Shown: positions 22,293 through 34,448 of the stretch, piece by piece
How positions within the stretch are numbered: position 1 is the stretch's first letter
Layout: each line of letters opens with the position of its first letter
Assembly (NCBI GenBank): GCA_018340805.1
Contig: JACMZG010001913.1
Span: forward strand, 11,622,465 to 11,686,464
Source of the DNA: Microvelia longipes
Lineage: Eukaryota > Arthropoda > Insecta > Hemiptera > Veliidae
Direction of reading: 5' to 3'
Length of the DNA: 64,000 nt
Made by a program: the position numbers and the translations under genes
Notes under the pieces: model-generated
Database searches by the model: none
What the model was told of the DNA's origin: nothing
The model's input: only the letters and a program-made list of their open reading frames with translations

Positions 22293-22912
22293 TAATATTT
22301 ATTATTGTTCCAATATTTTTATTTCATTAAAAATTACACATTTTTAAATTTTTAAATTTTTAAATTTTAAATTCCACCAACAAAAAAGAAAGGGGGGAAC
22401 CAATACTATAATATATATAACTCTTAAAGTAAAATAAAGACATATATGTAATAAGTAGGTGAGTAGGTAAAGGTGAAATAAAGGTTAACATAAAGAAAGA
22501 ATTGAGAGAAGATAATATCTATGGGTGAAAGTGCATGGGTAAATAAGCAACGTGGAATTGACTATAAGGGTTCTAGTTAAGGTAACATATATATATAACT
22601 ATTTATAATTAGTTAAAGTCCTATATACAGTTAATAGAGGCAAGGAGTAAACATTGATATAAGATATTATATATAAGACCAATAATGGAGTATGGAAGAC
22701 CAATATGGGTATGGAAGACCAATAATGGAGTATGGAAGACCAATAATGGAGTATGGAAGACCAATATGGAGTATGGAAGACCAATAATGGAGTATGGAAG
22801 ACCAATAATGGAGTATGGAAGACAATGGAGTATGGAAGAGTATAAGACGGAGGGGGGGGGGGGGTTATATTTATTTTGTTCCAGTATTTTAATTTTTTAA
22901 ATTTATTAAATT
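22293..22912. promoter_or_regulatory. Control region (insert copy)
   Basis: AT-rich segment with ggggggaacc, followed from about 22681 to 22849 by a tandem array of a 21-bp unit starting aataatggagtatgg, then a long G run at 22852-22864. Confidence 0.75.
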
Positions 22913-23656
22913 AAAGTTTGATTCTTGCTTTTTTATTTAAATTTTAAATTATTTATATGTAAGTTTTTCTTTTTATTCTAAATGATTCTTTATCAGTATT
23001 TAATTTTGGTTTATTATTGAAAGATAAAATCAGAATTTTAATTTTTGATTGACAAAAATTGTGCCAGCCGTCGCGGTTATACAATTAATCAGATTAAATA
23101 TTTTTGGTAAAATATTTATTCTTTAAATTTAATATAATTAAATATTTTTAGGTGAAATTTTTATTTTTTATAATTTTATTGGTTGATGATTTTATATATG
23201 AAAATTATTAATAAACTAGGATTAGATACCTATTATTTTAATTGTAAATTTTTACTTTAATATTAATAGTTATGTTCTTTAAATTAAAAGAATTTGGCGG
23301 TTATTTAATCTTTCTAGAGGAACCTGTCCTGTAATTGATAATCCACGATTGATTTTACTTTAATTATAACTTATATATCGCTGTCATTGAATGTTTTATT
23401 AGATTATTTTCTTAAATTTTTATGAATTTAATGTTAGGTCAAGATGTAGTAATATTAAAGTAGAGATGGGTTACTTTTTTTATATAAATGGATTAATTAT
23501 TGAAATTTAATTATGAAATTGGATTTAGGTGTAATTTTTTATTAATATAAATTTTGATTTTAGTTCTAAATAATGTACACATCGCCCGTCACTCCCATTT
23601 TAAGTTGGGATAAGTCGTAACAAAGTAGATCTACCGGAAGGTGGATCTGGTTAGAT
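22913..23656 (+). rRNA. rrnS: 12S rRNA (insert copy)
   Basis: Contains gtgccagccgtcgcggttat, aaactaggattagatacc and tacacatcgcccgtcactcc. The 3' end is just before trnV. Confidence 0.85.
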
Positions 23657-23724
23657 CAAGTTAATTCATTTAGTGAATTTATTATTTACATTAATAAAAC
23701 TGTTGTGCAATTCAATATAACTTG
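23657..23724 (+). tRNA. trnV: trnV (insert copy)
   Basis: CAAGTTA ... AACTTG acceptor and TTTACAT anticodon loop (TAC). Confidence 0.85.
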
Positions 23725-23886
23725 AATAAATAATTTTATTATTATTATTATTGATTTATTTTTAATAAAAAATTTTTTCTTTTAGTATTTTTATTGAAAA
23801 AATATTTTTTATTTAGTTTATTTTACTGTGAAGGTTTATATAATATAAAGTATTTTTTATTTATTGGTACCTTTTTGCATCAGGGC
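23725..23886 (+). pseudogene. rrnL: 16S rRNA 5' fragment (insert)
   Basis: Only the first 160 nt of 16S are present, ending at catcaggg. An AT microsatellite follows directly. Confidence 0.8.
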
Positions 23887-23887
23887 A

Positions 23888-23968
23888 TTATATATATATA
23901 TATAATATATTTTATATATATTAATATATACTATATATATACTATAATATATATATATATATATATAT

Positions 23969-24000
<32 letters not shown>
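23888..24000. repeat. AT microsatellite at right mitochondrial junction
   Basis: (TA)n with short interruptions between the 16S fragment and family B. Confidence 0.9.
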
Positions 24001-24005
<5 letters not shown>

Positions 24006-24044
24006 GCTATTATAAAACAAATTACAATGCCATTATACATTAAA

Positions 24045-24270
24045 CACATTATACATTAAACATTAACATTTAATGCCATTAAACATTCATGAAATTTTGT
24101 GATACGCATTTTTCGAGCTTGGGGACCTCTTAAACGGATTTTGTCCATGACATCCATGACACCTATTCCATTAGTGATTTTTCTTTAAGTTTATTTGCTA
24201 AAATGGATGGGTAGTACAATCATAAAGAATTTAGTTAGTTAAAAATAAACCTTTTTATAAAATATAAATA
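24045..24270. mobile_element. Dispersed repeat family B, copy 2
   Basis: Same ordered blocks as 6961-7200. It shows that the sequence right of the mitochondrial insert is nuclear. Confidence 0.65.
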
Positions 24271-24285
24271 AATCAGCTACATTAC

Positions 24286-24378
24286 CTGATCATCAAAATA
24301 AGGCAATGAAATTGCAATAAATGAAGTATCGGTGGAATCGAACGCAGTCCCGTCCATTGAAATTGATCGGTCCAACAT
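24286..24378 (-). CDS. Possible coding exon, unknown protein
   Basis: Read on the minus strand, ATG opens a 31-codon frame, MLDRSISMDGTAFDSTDTSF then IAISLPYFDDQ, ending at a good donor (CAG|GTAATG, intron from 24285). Codon content is less AT-biased than the surroundings. It could be a first exon or an internal exon that extends upstream. I do not recognise the family. It lies on the same strand and upstream of the DCX-EMAP exons, but no link is shown. Confidence 0.35.
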
Positions 24379-26098
24379 TAATAACTGATTCGCTTTTAAC
24401 AAAACGTTTTTAATAAAAGTTTTACTTTACGACATTGCTAATTAATCAATAATTAAAAAATATAACATAAAGTTACTTATTTATATATTTATTAGTCAAT
24501 TCAAAGAAAAAAATTAATTAAAAAAGTACAATTAATAAATTCAAAATAATTTTTTTACTTTTATATATAATACTTATAGCTTAAATTTAATTTATTATAA
24601 ATACATTATTTACAGCTATTTACAGTTATGCTTTTTTGTTATTATTAATTATATATTTTAGATTATGGACAGAGAGTAATAGAAATTAATGCAAATACGA
24701 TTAAAAGCGATGTTAATAAATCTGAAATTTTCATTTCGAAATTAGTTAATAATTATTTACTTTAAATTGCCCGCGTTCCTACTTCTGTAAAGTACGATCC
24801 TATGTTGAGCGGAATTTTATTGGCAGTGTTGCCAATCTGAGTTTGGACTAAAACTAAAGTAAGAGATTTTTTGTGCGGTTTGTTTTTTCAATGTTAATCA
24901 TCAGTTTATGAGAATCCGCCTACTTTAGGGGAGGGGAACTGGTGTGAGAAATGACCTCGGTAGAGGGCGCCCTTAGCAAGGTCAGGAAAATCGTATACGG
25001 GAAACAACCTTCCACGGTGTTATGAATATTCTTGAAATTCGAAGAGGGTTTTTTTGATGTTTTAACATTCAATGCCGCCGCCTTTGAGGGTTAATATATT
25101 CAAAAATGAAATTCTTAACCCACCAACTCCGCCTTCATAACCAACTACCACCCCCACCCGTACCCAGTCCCTGTGAAAGTTAGTTTCCGTGTTAATAAAA
25201 CTTTTAACAAAAGTATTGTAGCATTTTTAAAGAAATAAACTCGCGTCCTCACTTCGTAATCAATATTTGTTATTTTATTAGTATTGAACTGAATTATAAA
25301 GGAATGAAAATAAAAATAGCTGTAAAAATGTTTAACAAAAACATCGACTTTAAAAAATTGGAACTACTACCAATAAGAGAGTTACCTATATTAGTTAAAC
25401 GACTTCATAACTTTATTTTAACTTATTAAAAAATAGCTGTAAACTTAGTTACTAAATAAAATGTTTATTTATTTATTTATTAAGTAACTTCTTAAGTAGA
25501 AACGTTTTTAGAAGTAAAATATGCCAAACTAAAACTAAAACAACTGCCAATATGAATGGGACCACCATTAGTAGGACGTATTTATAATTTCGCTTATATC
25601 GTGGCAGAATGCCACTTAAATAAACCAGTAATATGTCGAACTCATACAGTACAACAACCATGTGGCTTGGGTGGCAAAGATGCCAAAGGCATCTTATTTG
25701 AATAATTTCACCTTATTAAAAAATTAGCTGTAAACATCTTAAGTAGAAACATCTTGAGGAGTAACTTCTACTTAAACAAAATTAGACCATTGCCAATATA
25801 GGAGGAACAACGAATACGTCTTAGTAATTTTATTTGAGCTTATTTTTTTAGTCACAACACTTTCTTAAAATTTTCACTGTCGCCTCTTTTTTCCACTATA
25901 AACGACTTGGTTAATAAACTAACACTTCCACAGGTTCCACTGCAGCAGTTTTGTAGAAAAACGTATCCGCTGCACCGATTGCATTGGATGAACTAACAAA
26001 TAGATTTGGATATTTTAAAAAATGTGCAGCTTTGTTCAACGTAAGACAATTTTTAAATCAAATGAAAAACGTAGAAGAGTAAAAATTCGTCACATTGA
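24379..26098. other. No confident feature
   Basis: AT-rich nuclear sequence. A stretch at 25933-26040 lies between an acceptor-like ttccacag and a donor-like gtaaga, but all frames carry a stop. Confidence 0.4.
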
Positions 26099-27171
26099 TA
26101 AGTGTTTGGTCGGATGTTTTTTGGATTAGAAATTTGTTTGATAGATGAGTGTCAGGTCAGAAGTTTTTTGGATTAGAAATTTGTTTGATAGATAAGTGTC
26201 AGGTCAGAAGTTTTTGGATTAGAAATTTGTTTGATAGATAAGTGTCAGGTCAAAAGTTTTTGGATTGAAATTTGGTTGATAGAATAAGTGTCTGGTCAGA
26301 AGTGGCAGAATTGTTTTTGGGATGAGAAATTTGTTTGATAGATAAGTGTCAGGTCAGAAGTTTTTTGGATTAGAAATTTGTTTGATAGATAAGTGTCTGG
26401 TCAGAAGTTTTTTTGGATTAGAAATTTGTTTGATGGATAAGTGTCTGGTCAGAAGGTTTTTTGGATTAGAAATTCTGTTTGATTAGATAAGTGTCAGGTC
26501 AGAAGTTGTTTTTTTGGATTAGAAATTTGTTTGATGAGGATATAAGTGTCTGGTCAGAAGTTTTGGATTAGAAATTTGTTTGATGGATAAGTGTCTGGTC
26601 AGAAGTTTTGGATTAGAAATTTGTCTTGATAGAATAAGTGTCTGGGTCAGAAGCTTTTTTGGAATTAGAAATCTTGTATTGGTGGTATAGTGTCATTGGT
26701 CAGAAGTTTTTTGGATTAGAAATTTGTTTGATAGATAAGTGTCAGGTCCAGAAGTTCTTTTTGGTTGGATAGGAAATTTGTTTGATGGATAAGTGGTCTG
26801 TCAGAAGTTTTTTGGATTAAGAAATTTGTATTTGATTGGATAAGTTGTCTGGTCAGTAGTTTGGATTAGAAATTTGTTTGACGGATAAGGTGTCTGGTCA
26901 GAAGTTTTGGATTTAGAAATTTGTTTGATGGATAAGTGGTCTGGTCAGAAGGTGGTTTTGGATTAGAATTTGTATTGATAGATAAGGGTTCTTGGTCAGA
27001 AGTTTTGATTAGAATTTGTTTGATGGAAGTGATAGGTCAGAAGGTTTTTTGGATTAGAAATTTGTTTGATAGATAAGGTGTCAGGTCAGAGATTTTTTGG
27101 ATTAGAAATTTTGTTTTGATAGCATAAGTGTCAGGTCAGAAGTTTTTTGGATTAGAAATTTGTTTGAATGG
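26099..27171. repeat. About 47-bp satellite array
   Basis: Roughly 23 head-to-tail units containing ttggattagaaatttgtttg, gataagtgtc and ggtcagaag. Units toward the gap carry many more single-base indels than those at the left, as expected of a low-quality contig end. The array stops at the N run. Confidence 0.95.
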
Positions 27172-28171
27172 NNNNNNNNNNNNNNNNNNNNNNNNNNNNN
27201 NNNNNNNNNNNNNNNNNNNNNNNNNNNNNNNNNNNNNNNNNNNNNNNNNNNNNNNNNNNNNNNNNNNNNNNNNNNNNNNNNNNNNNNNNNNNNNNNNNNN
27301 NNNNNNNNNNNNNNNNNNNNNNNNNNNNNNNNNNNNNNNNNNNNNNNNNNNNNNNNNNNNNNNNNNNNNNNNNNNNNNNNNNNNNNNNNNNNNNNNNNNN
27401 NNNNNNNNNNNNNNNNNNNNNNNNNNNNNNNNNNNNNNNNNNNNNNNNNNNNNNNNNNNNNNNNNNNNNNNNNNNNNNNNNNNNNNNNNNNNNNNNNNNN
27501 NNNNNNNNNNNNNNNNNNNNNNNNNNNNNNNNNNNNNNNNNNNNNNNNNNNNNNNNNNNNNNNNNNNNNNNNNNNNNNNNNNNNNNNNNNNNNNNNNNNN
27601 NNNNNNNNNNNNNNNNNNNNNNNNNNNNNNNNNNNNNNNNNNNNNNNNNNNNNNNNNNNNNNNNNNNNNNNNNNNNNNNNNNNNNNNNNNNNNNNNNNNN
27701 NNNNNNNNNNNNNNNNNNNNNNNNNNNNNNNNNNNNNNNNNNNNNNNNNNNNNNNNNNNNNNNNNNNNNNNNNNNNNNNNNNNNNNNNNNNNNNNNNNNN
27801 NNNNNNNNNNNNNNNNNNNNNNNNNNNNNNNNNNNNNNNNNNNNNNNNNNNNNNNNNNNNNNNNNNNNNNNNNNNNNNNNNNNNNNNNNNNNNNNNNNNN
27901 NNNNNNNNNNNNNNNNNNNNNNNNNNNNNNNNNNNNNNNNNNNNNNNNNNNNNNNNNNNNNNNNNNNNNNNNNNNNNNNNNNNNNNNNNNNNNNNNNNNN
28001 NNNNNNNNNNNNNNNNNNNNNNNNNNNNNNNNNNNNNNNNNNNNNNNNNNNNNNNNNNNNNNNNNNNNNNNNNNNNNNNNNNNNNNNNNNNNNNNNNNNN
28101 NNNNNNNNNNNNNNNNNNNNNNNNNNNNNNNNNNNNNNNNNNNNNNNNNNNNNNNNNNNNNNNNNNNNNNN
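27172..28171. other. Assembly gap, exactly 1,000 N
   Basis: A round-number gap separating a nuclear satellite from mitochondrial control region. The size is a placeholder, so linkage across it is unproven. Confidence 0.99.
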
Positions 28172-28546
28172 TACTTGGGTGAAAATGCATGGTAGATAAG
28201 CAACGTGGAATTGACTATAGGGTCCTAGTTAAGATAACTATAATTATAAATATTTATAGTTAGATAAGTCCTATACAGTTAATAGAGGCAAGTAGTACAT
28301 TGATAAGTATTATATATAAGACAATAATGGATATGGGAGACCTATGGTATGGAGACCAATAATGGGTTATTAGACATTAATGTTAAGTATGGATACATAA
28401 TGGGTATGGAAGACCATATGGAGTATATTAGACAATAGGAGTTTTGGGGAGAATAATGGGAGTATGGAAGACATAATGGGTATTGGAAGACCGGAGGGGA
28501 TTTATATTTTGGTTCCCAGTATTTTAATTTGTTATAAATTTATTAA
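28172..28546. promoter_or_regulatory. Control region, copy 1 (partial, degraded)
   Basis: Begins at gtgaaaatgcatggtagata. The 21-bp tandem array (about 28320-28495) is scrambled by indels. Confidence 0.7.
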
Positions 28547-29249
28547 TAAGTTTGATTCCTTGCTTTTTATTTAATTATTAATTTTTAATGTAGTTTTCTT
28601 TTTTATTCTAAATGATTCTTTATCGTATTTAATTTTGGTTTATTATTGAGGTAAATCAGATTTAATTTTTTGAATTGACAATAGTTGGGCCAGCCGTTCG
28701 CCGTTATACATTTTAATCAGATTTAAATATTTTTGGTAAAATTATTAATTCTCATTTATTTAATTAATATTTTTAGAGGTGAATTTTTATTTTTATATTT
28801 TATTGTTGATGATTTTATATATGAAAGTTATTAATAAACTAGGATTAAGTTACCCTATTATTTTATTGATAATTTGTTCTTTATTTATAGTTATGTTCTT
28901 TAAATTAAGAATTTGGCGGTTATGTTAATCTTTCTAGAGGACTGTCTGTATATTGATAGTCCACGATTAATTTATCTTTAATTTACTTATATATGCGCTT
29001 CATTGACTGTTTTATTAGATTATTTTCTTAATTTTTATGATTTATGTTAGGTTCAAGATGTGGATATTTAAGTAGAGATGGTTACTTATTTTATTAATGA
29101 TATTATTGATTTAATTTTGAAATTGGATTTAGGTGTAATTTTTTATATATAAAAATTTTTGTTTTAGTTCTAAATGAATGTAAACATCGCCGTCATCCAT
29201 TTTTACTTGGGTAGTTTGTCAGTAGTCTCCGGAGGTGGATCTGGTTAAT
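28547..29249 (+). rRNA. rrnS: 12S rRNA, copy 1 (degraded)
   Basis: Recognisable by cagccgttcgccgtt, aaactaggattaagttaccc and acatcgccgtcatcc. Conserved core motifs carry insertions and deletions that would not be tolerated, pointing to sequencing error. Confidence 0.8.
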
Positions 29250-29314
29250 CAAGTAATTATTTAGTGGAATGATTATTTACTTAATTAAACTGTTGTGCAA
29301 ATTCAATAAACTTG
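29250..29314 (+). tRNA. trnV: trnV, copy 1
   Basis: TAC anticodon kept (ATTTACTT). The arms carry indels. Confidence 0.65.
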
Positions 29315-30487
29315 AAAAATAATTTTATTGATTATTATATTGATTTATTTTTATAAAAAAATTTTTCTTTTGTTTTTTATTGAAAATATTTTTATTGATA
29401 GTTTATTTTACTGTGAAGGTTTTTATAATATAAGTATAAGTATTTTTTATTTATTGTACTTTTGATCAGGTTTATTATTTATAAAATTATTTCTTATTTT
29501 CGAAATTTTAAGATCTAATTATAATGATTTTTTTTGTGATAAAAAATGTTTTAATTTTTAATTTAGGAAGTTTATATTTTCATTTTAAAATTTATCTAGT
29601 TTATTAATTAATGATTTAATTATATTTATTTTAGTTTAATTATTTTATTATTAAAATTTTTAATAAATATTTTTGGGGATAAGTCGAATTTATTTTTAAA
29701 ACATTTAATATAAGATTATTTATGGATTGGCAATTTTCATTATTATTTGTTTTATTATTTTCCTTATTTTTGATTTTTATTGTTAATTTTTATTAATTTT
29801 ATTTACATTATTTTTGTTTTTAAAGAATGATAAATTTAGTAATTTTTTAATTTATATAGTAATTCGGCAAATTATTTCACCCTGTTAAACAAAACAATGG
29901 TCTTTTGTTTTTTATTTAAGTCGTGCACATGTGATTTTTTAGAATTAAAAGGCTGCGGGTATTTAATGTACTAAGGTAGAAGTAATTTTGTCTTTAATTG
30001 AGGCTAGTATGATGGCTTTAATGAAAATTAAAACTTTCTTTATTTAATTTATTGATTTATTTTTAAGTTAAAAGCTTAATTTTTTATATGGACGAGAGGA
30101 CTTTAGAAGGTTTTTATTTTATTAAAAATTTTTTTGTTTTTAATATATTTTTTTGAATAAAATTTTAGTGGGAGAGTGACAGTAAATTTATTAATTTTTA
30201 TTATTTATTTCATTAATTTTTTATTGTCCAAAATTTTGATTATAGATTAACTACTTAGGTAAAAGGTAATTTTTTTGGAAGAGTTTATATCCCCGATTGA
30301 AAAAGTTTGGACCTCGATGTTGATTAGAATTAGATTTGGGTGATAGCATTTCAATTTTTTGGTTGTTCGACATTAATTCTTAATGATTTGAGTTCAGACC
30401 GGGTTGGAGGTCGGTTTATCTTAATTCTATAGATTTAGTCGGAAAGGACATTTATATTAATAAATTATATTTTTTTGATTAAAATTA
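29315..30487 (+). rRNA. rrnL: 16S rRNA, copy 1 (degraded)
   Basis: Collinear with 43775-45023, with many single-base losses. aaggctgcggg, ggacgagaggac and agttcagaccggg remain. Confidence 0.8.
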
Positions 30488-30549
30488 ACTATTTGGAGTT
30501 GTGCCCGGAAAATTTAGATTTATATAATGTATATATTTTACAGATAGTA
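30488..30549 (+). tRNA. trnL1: trnL1, copy 1 (degraded)
   Basis: Anticodon TAG in aatttagattt. The D arm is damaged relative to 45024-45088. Confidence 0.6.
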
Positions 30550-31388
30550 TTTATATATTTTTTTTTTTTATATTAATTTGTTTTTAATTTCTGTGTTTTG
30601 TAACTTTTAGAACGAAGATTTTAGGTTACATTCAGCTTCGTAAAGGGTCCAATAGGTTGGTTTTATAGGTTTTACACTTTTAGTGATGGTTTTTAATTAT
30701 TTTTTAAGAAATTATCTTTTATGTAAATTTTATATTTATTATTTTTTCTGTTTTATATTAATTTATTTTTCTTTTGATTCTTTTTCTTATATTATTAATG
30801 TATATATTTTATTTATCTTTTCTTTTTTTTTTATGTTGTATGAATTGGTGTTTATGGAGTTTTATGTGGTTGGTCGTTCAATTCATTATTATTTTAGGTT
30901 CTTTGTTCTATGCTCAATATTTCTTTATGAAGTAAGAATATCTATTTTATTTGTTTTATTTTTTTGTTTATGATTTTAATTTTTGAGTTTTTATTTTCAA
31001 AAAAATATTGATTTATTTTTTTTTCTTTTCCTTTATTTTTTTGTTGATTAACATCTTTTTTGCTGAAGTTAATCGCTTCCTTTTGATTTTGTGAGGAGAG
31101 TTGAATTTTTCTGGCTTTTAATGTTGTAGAAGAGGTGGTTTTGCTTTATTTTTTTATCTGATATGCAATATTATTTTTATAGTTTATTGACTGTATTTTT
31201 TTTTTAGGTTGTAATTATATTCTTTTTCTTTTTTTTCAAGTTGGTTTTATTATTTTTTTTTATTGAGTTCGTGGAACTTTACTCGTTTGCGTTATGATAA
31301 ATAATATATTTAACTTGAAGGTTTTTTTACTATTCTTTAAATTTTTATTTTTTTTTGGTTTAATTTTATTTATGTTGAATTTTTGTAG
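30549..31388 (+). pseudogene. nad1: nad1, copy 1 (frame-broken)
   Basis: About 87 nt shorter than the intact copy at 60238-61164, with numerous frameshifts. Fragments such as gttacattcagcttcgtaaa remain clear. Confidence 0.8.
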
Positions 31389-31412
31389 TTCATTAATATA
31401 GGTTAGTTAATA

Positions 31413-31473
31413 AGTTGATAGGATTTACTTTATCTTATATTTCAAAATATTGCTTATCTAAAGCTTAATCAAT
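31413..31473 (-). tRNA. trnS2: trnS2, copy 1
   Basis: Anticodon TGA in the tttcaaaat loop on the plus strand. Shortened by deletions. Confidence 0.6.
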
Positions 31474-32472
31474 ATTCAGTTAGTTTATCTAATTTTTTAT
31501 TATTGGATATAATAAAGTATAAAAATATATTTGTAATATTTGTCTTGTAATAAAGGTTTTTGCAGGTCGGGTCCAATTTCTGTTATAGAATACTAAGTTA
31601 GAAAGATCAAATAATATTGTTAATTGGATAATATATTTTTTGAAATTTTTTTCTTGTTTTGGAATAATATTTATATTAAATAGTAAACTATTGCTAATAC
31701 TCCTATTTTTAGGAATAGATCGTAAATTGCTATGCGAATAAATAAATATTCATTCTGTTGAATGTGTACAGGTGTTTATGGATTTGTGGATAAATTTTTC
31801 CGGTACTATATTCGTGGTTCTATGTTTTTATAATAAATAAATATAATGTTTAATTCTATTAATCTTAATTGAAAATATGGGTGAATGGTATTTTCTAATT
31901 TTCTATTAATTACTGTAGGTTATTAGACGTGTTTGTGTAGATATAAATGGATTATGTTAATGCGGCAATATAAGAGTATTGGAATGTAAAGTGAGATGTG
32001 TTAATGTTGCATTATCATTGAAAATCCACTACAATCATTTTTCATTTCATTTCCTAATAAGGATTGGTGTATTAATTAAGTATTTACAGTAGCTCTCAAA
32101 ATGATATTTGACTCATGGTAATAATAACCTAAATGCTGTTCTTATTGCGTATATATTAACCCAACTTCTGTTAAAAATATTTATATGATATTATTATTCC
32201 TCGTCCAACATGTAAATATACAAATAAAAAATGTGATGCTCCGTTTGCATGTATATTACGTATAATCTCCTTATTTACATCTCGACAATATGTACTACTC
32301 TTCGATGCATTATATCTGCGGTGTAAGTGATGGCTAAAAAAATTCCGTATAATTTGATATTAAATATATAGTAATGATCCAAATTTATCAAATGAATTGA
32401 TGAGGGTGATGGTAAATCATTAAGTGAATTAATAATTTTATTAGTGGTGTGTTTTTCGAATTGGTTTTTCAT
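31472..32472 (-). pseudogene. cytb: cytb, copy 1 (frame-broken)
   Basis: Starts ATG at 32472. It has lost about 136 nt and the TAG stop relative to 46092-47228. Frames are broken throughout. Confidence 0.8.
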
Positions 32473-32868
32473 AATTTTTTTATTCGTATGTGGTCCTTCA
32501 ATACATTTGTATAATTACATAAATTATAGTTAGTTTAAATATAGCTAGTATTATGATTTTTTCTATAGCTTATTAAGAATTTTGTGATTTTCTAGATTTT
32601 ATATTTAGTTATTTGTCAGAATTATTTTTAAATATTTTATATCTGCTTAACTAGAGATAATAACTTTTATTGAAATTTTAATTTCATTTGAAGCAATTGT
32701 TGTTATATAAATTACTTATTCCCTATATACTAAATAGAATATTGATATCAAGAAATATTAATTAATATTTGTATTGCAATTAAATTGTTGTAGATTAAAA
32801 ATATCTTTCTTAATGGTGGTTTATTATTATAATAGTTATGTAATAATTAGTAAATTTAATAAATTTTT
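32473..32868 (-). pseudogene. nad6: nad6, copy 1 (frame-broken)
   Basis: Collinear with 47229-47712 but about 88 nt shorter. No open frame remains. Confidence 0.7.
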
Positions 32869-32869
32869 T

Positions 32870-32930
32870 CGCAAATTTTAATATTAATTTGATAATTTTG
32901 GGGATTAGAGATGGATTATTTCCTTGCTGA
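32870..32930 (+). tRNA. trnP: trnP, copy 1
   Basis: Anticodon arm ttttggggatt (TGG). Acceptor ends damaged. Confidence 0.6.
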
Positions 32931-32989
32931 AGTTGTTAGTAATTATATCATGATTTACCAGATCATTTTTTTTTTTAACTATGTTAAAT
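32931..32989 (-). tRNA. trnT: trnT, copy 1 (anticodon altered)
   Basis: The anticodon loop reads GTAAATC preceded by CTG instead of CTT, so TGT has become TGG. Probably an error. Confidence 0.5.
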
Positions 32990-33263
32990 TATTTTATATT
33001 TTTTTTTATTATTATATTATTTTTTACTGGTTTATTTATTTTTGTTCTATACGTAAACATTTATTATTAACTTTATTAGTTTGGAATATTTGGTCATTGT
33101 AATTTTTTTTTATTTTTATTTTTTTATATTAAGATACTTGATATAATTTTATTATGTTTTTTTAACTTTTTCTGTTTGTGAAGGAGTTTTAGGATTATCA
33201 TTTTGGTATCTATATTCGTTGTTTGGTATGATTATTTTGTGATTTAGGTAGATATTATGATAA
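32988..33263 (+). pseudogene. nad4L: nad4L, copy 1 (frame-broken)
   Basis: The N-terminal half is readable to about 33080; frames are lost after that. The overlap with nad4 (ATGATAA) is kept at 33257-33263. Confidence 0.75.
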
Positions 33264-34448
33264 AAATTTATTTTGTTATTTTTTGTACCGTTATTATTTA
33301 ATATTGGAGTTTTATTAGATCTTTTTTCTTGTTTTTTTTTATTATTATAGTTGTATTTAATTTTTTTTTTTAGTTCTTTAAGTATAGATTATATTAGATG
33401 TTTTCAGGTTCTTATATTTTTTAACTATTTGAATTAGTTTATTTAACTTTTCTAGAATATTATTTAATTTGAATTTTTAATATTTTTGTTTTGGTTATTT
33501 TAATATATTTTTTTATTATTCTTCGTTTCTACTAAAATTTATTCTTTATATTTTTTGAATTCTAGATGAGTCCTACTCTTTTATTATTTTTGGTTGAGGT
33601 ATCCGGCTGACTTTGTGCTGTTCTGTATTTATTTTTTTATATTTGGTTTCTTTCTTGTTACTTTTTTTATTTATAATTTTTGAACTTTTTTTTTAAATTA
33701 TAATTACTTTATTGATTTTTTTGTACTTTATCAATAATTATAGCCTGTTTTTAGATGCTATATTTTTTTCATTTTTGTCAGGCTCTGTAGAGCTCCTTTT
33801 GGTTCAATTTGGTGTTTCTTTTAATTATGGGTTATGGTTTAATGCGAGTTTTTGGTATATTAATGGTTCTTTTATTAAATATATGTATTTATTGTTTAGA
33901 TATTTGGTTAATAATTATTGGTTTTTGTATATTTCAGTGAGATATAAAATCTTTATGCTTATTCTTCTGTTGACAATGGCTTTGTAATCTGTGGTATTTT
34001 TACTAAAATTATTTAGGTATTTAGGTTTCTTTAATTTTATTATTGGTCATGGTTTATGTTCTTCAGGTTTATTTTGTTTGGCTAATATTATTTTGAACGT
34101 TTGGTTAGACGAGTTTTTATTTTAATAGGGTTTATTAACTTTATACTTCCTTTCGTTTTTTTGATTTTTATAGTGCTAATATATGGTAGACTCTTCTTTA
34201 ATTTTTTAGGTGAAATTCTTATTATTATAGTTTAATAAGATGATCAAGTTTAGTTTATATTTTTTTTTTTGGTTCTTTTTAAGATGTTTTATAGAATTTA
34301 TTATTTCTAATATCAACATGGTTTATTATTTAATGGGTTAAAAAGTTTTTTTTCTATTAATGTTCGTGAATTTATATTATTGTTTTTTCATTGATTACCA
34401 TTAAATTTTTTAATTATAAAAATTGATATTTTTATATGTTGATTATAA
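33257..34448 (+). pseudogene. nad4: nad4, copy 1 (frame-broken)
   Basis: About 135 nt shorter than 48127-49453, with many indels. Confidence 0.8.

Larger units (their letters stand above)
20709..23886. other. Mitochondrial insert in nuclear contig (candidate NUMT)
   Basis: Collinear with mtDNA from the 5' part of cox1 to the first 160 nt of 16S. The left edge is within tataaatttgatcattacc and the right edge after catcaggg. Nuclear repeats and AT microsatellites lie on both sides. It differs from the two cleaner mtDNA units by transitions (ttgttactggtagt for ttgttacaggtaat, cttatcattgatggg for cttattattaatgga) and by indels. Either a real nuclear insertion or a chimeric join at microsatellites. 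Confidence 0.75.

Noticed and set aside
25919..26041. Possible exon between ttccacag and gtaaga, with a frame reading APIALDELTNRFGYFKKCAAL
   Set aside because: An in-frame TAG follows soon after the acceptor and the other frames also stop; at best a pseudogene fragment.
26099..27171. CRISPR-like regular array
   Set aside because: The whole 47-bp unit repeats with no unique spacers, and the host is an insect; it is a satellite.
27102..28203. Several open frames of about 340-360 codons on both strands
   Set aside because: They consist almost wholly of N; the gap has no sequence.
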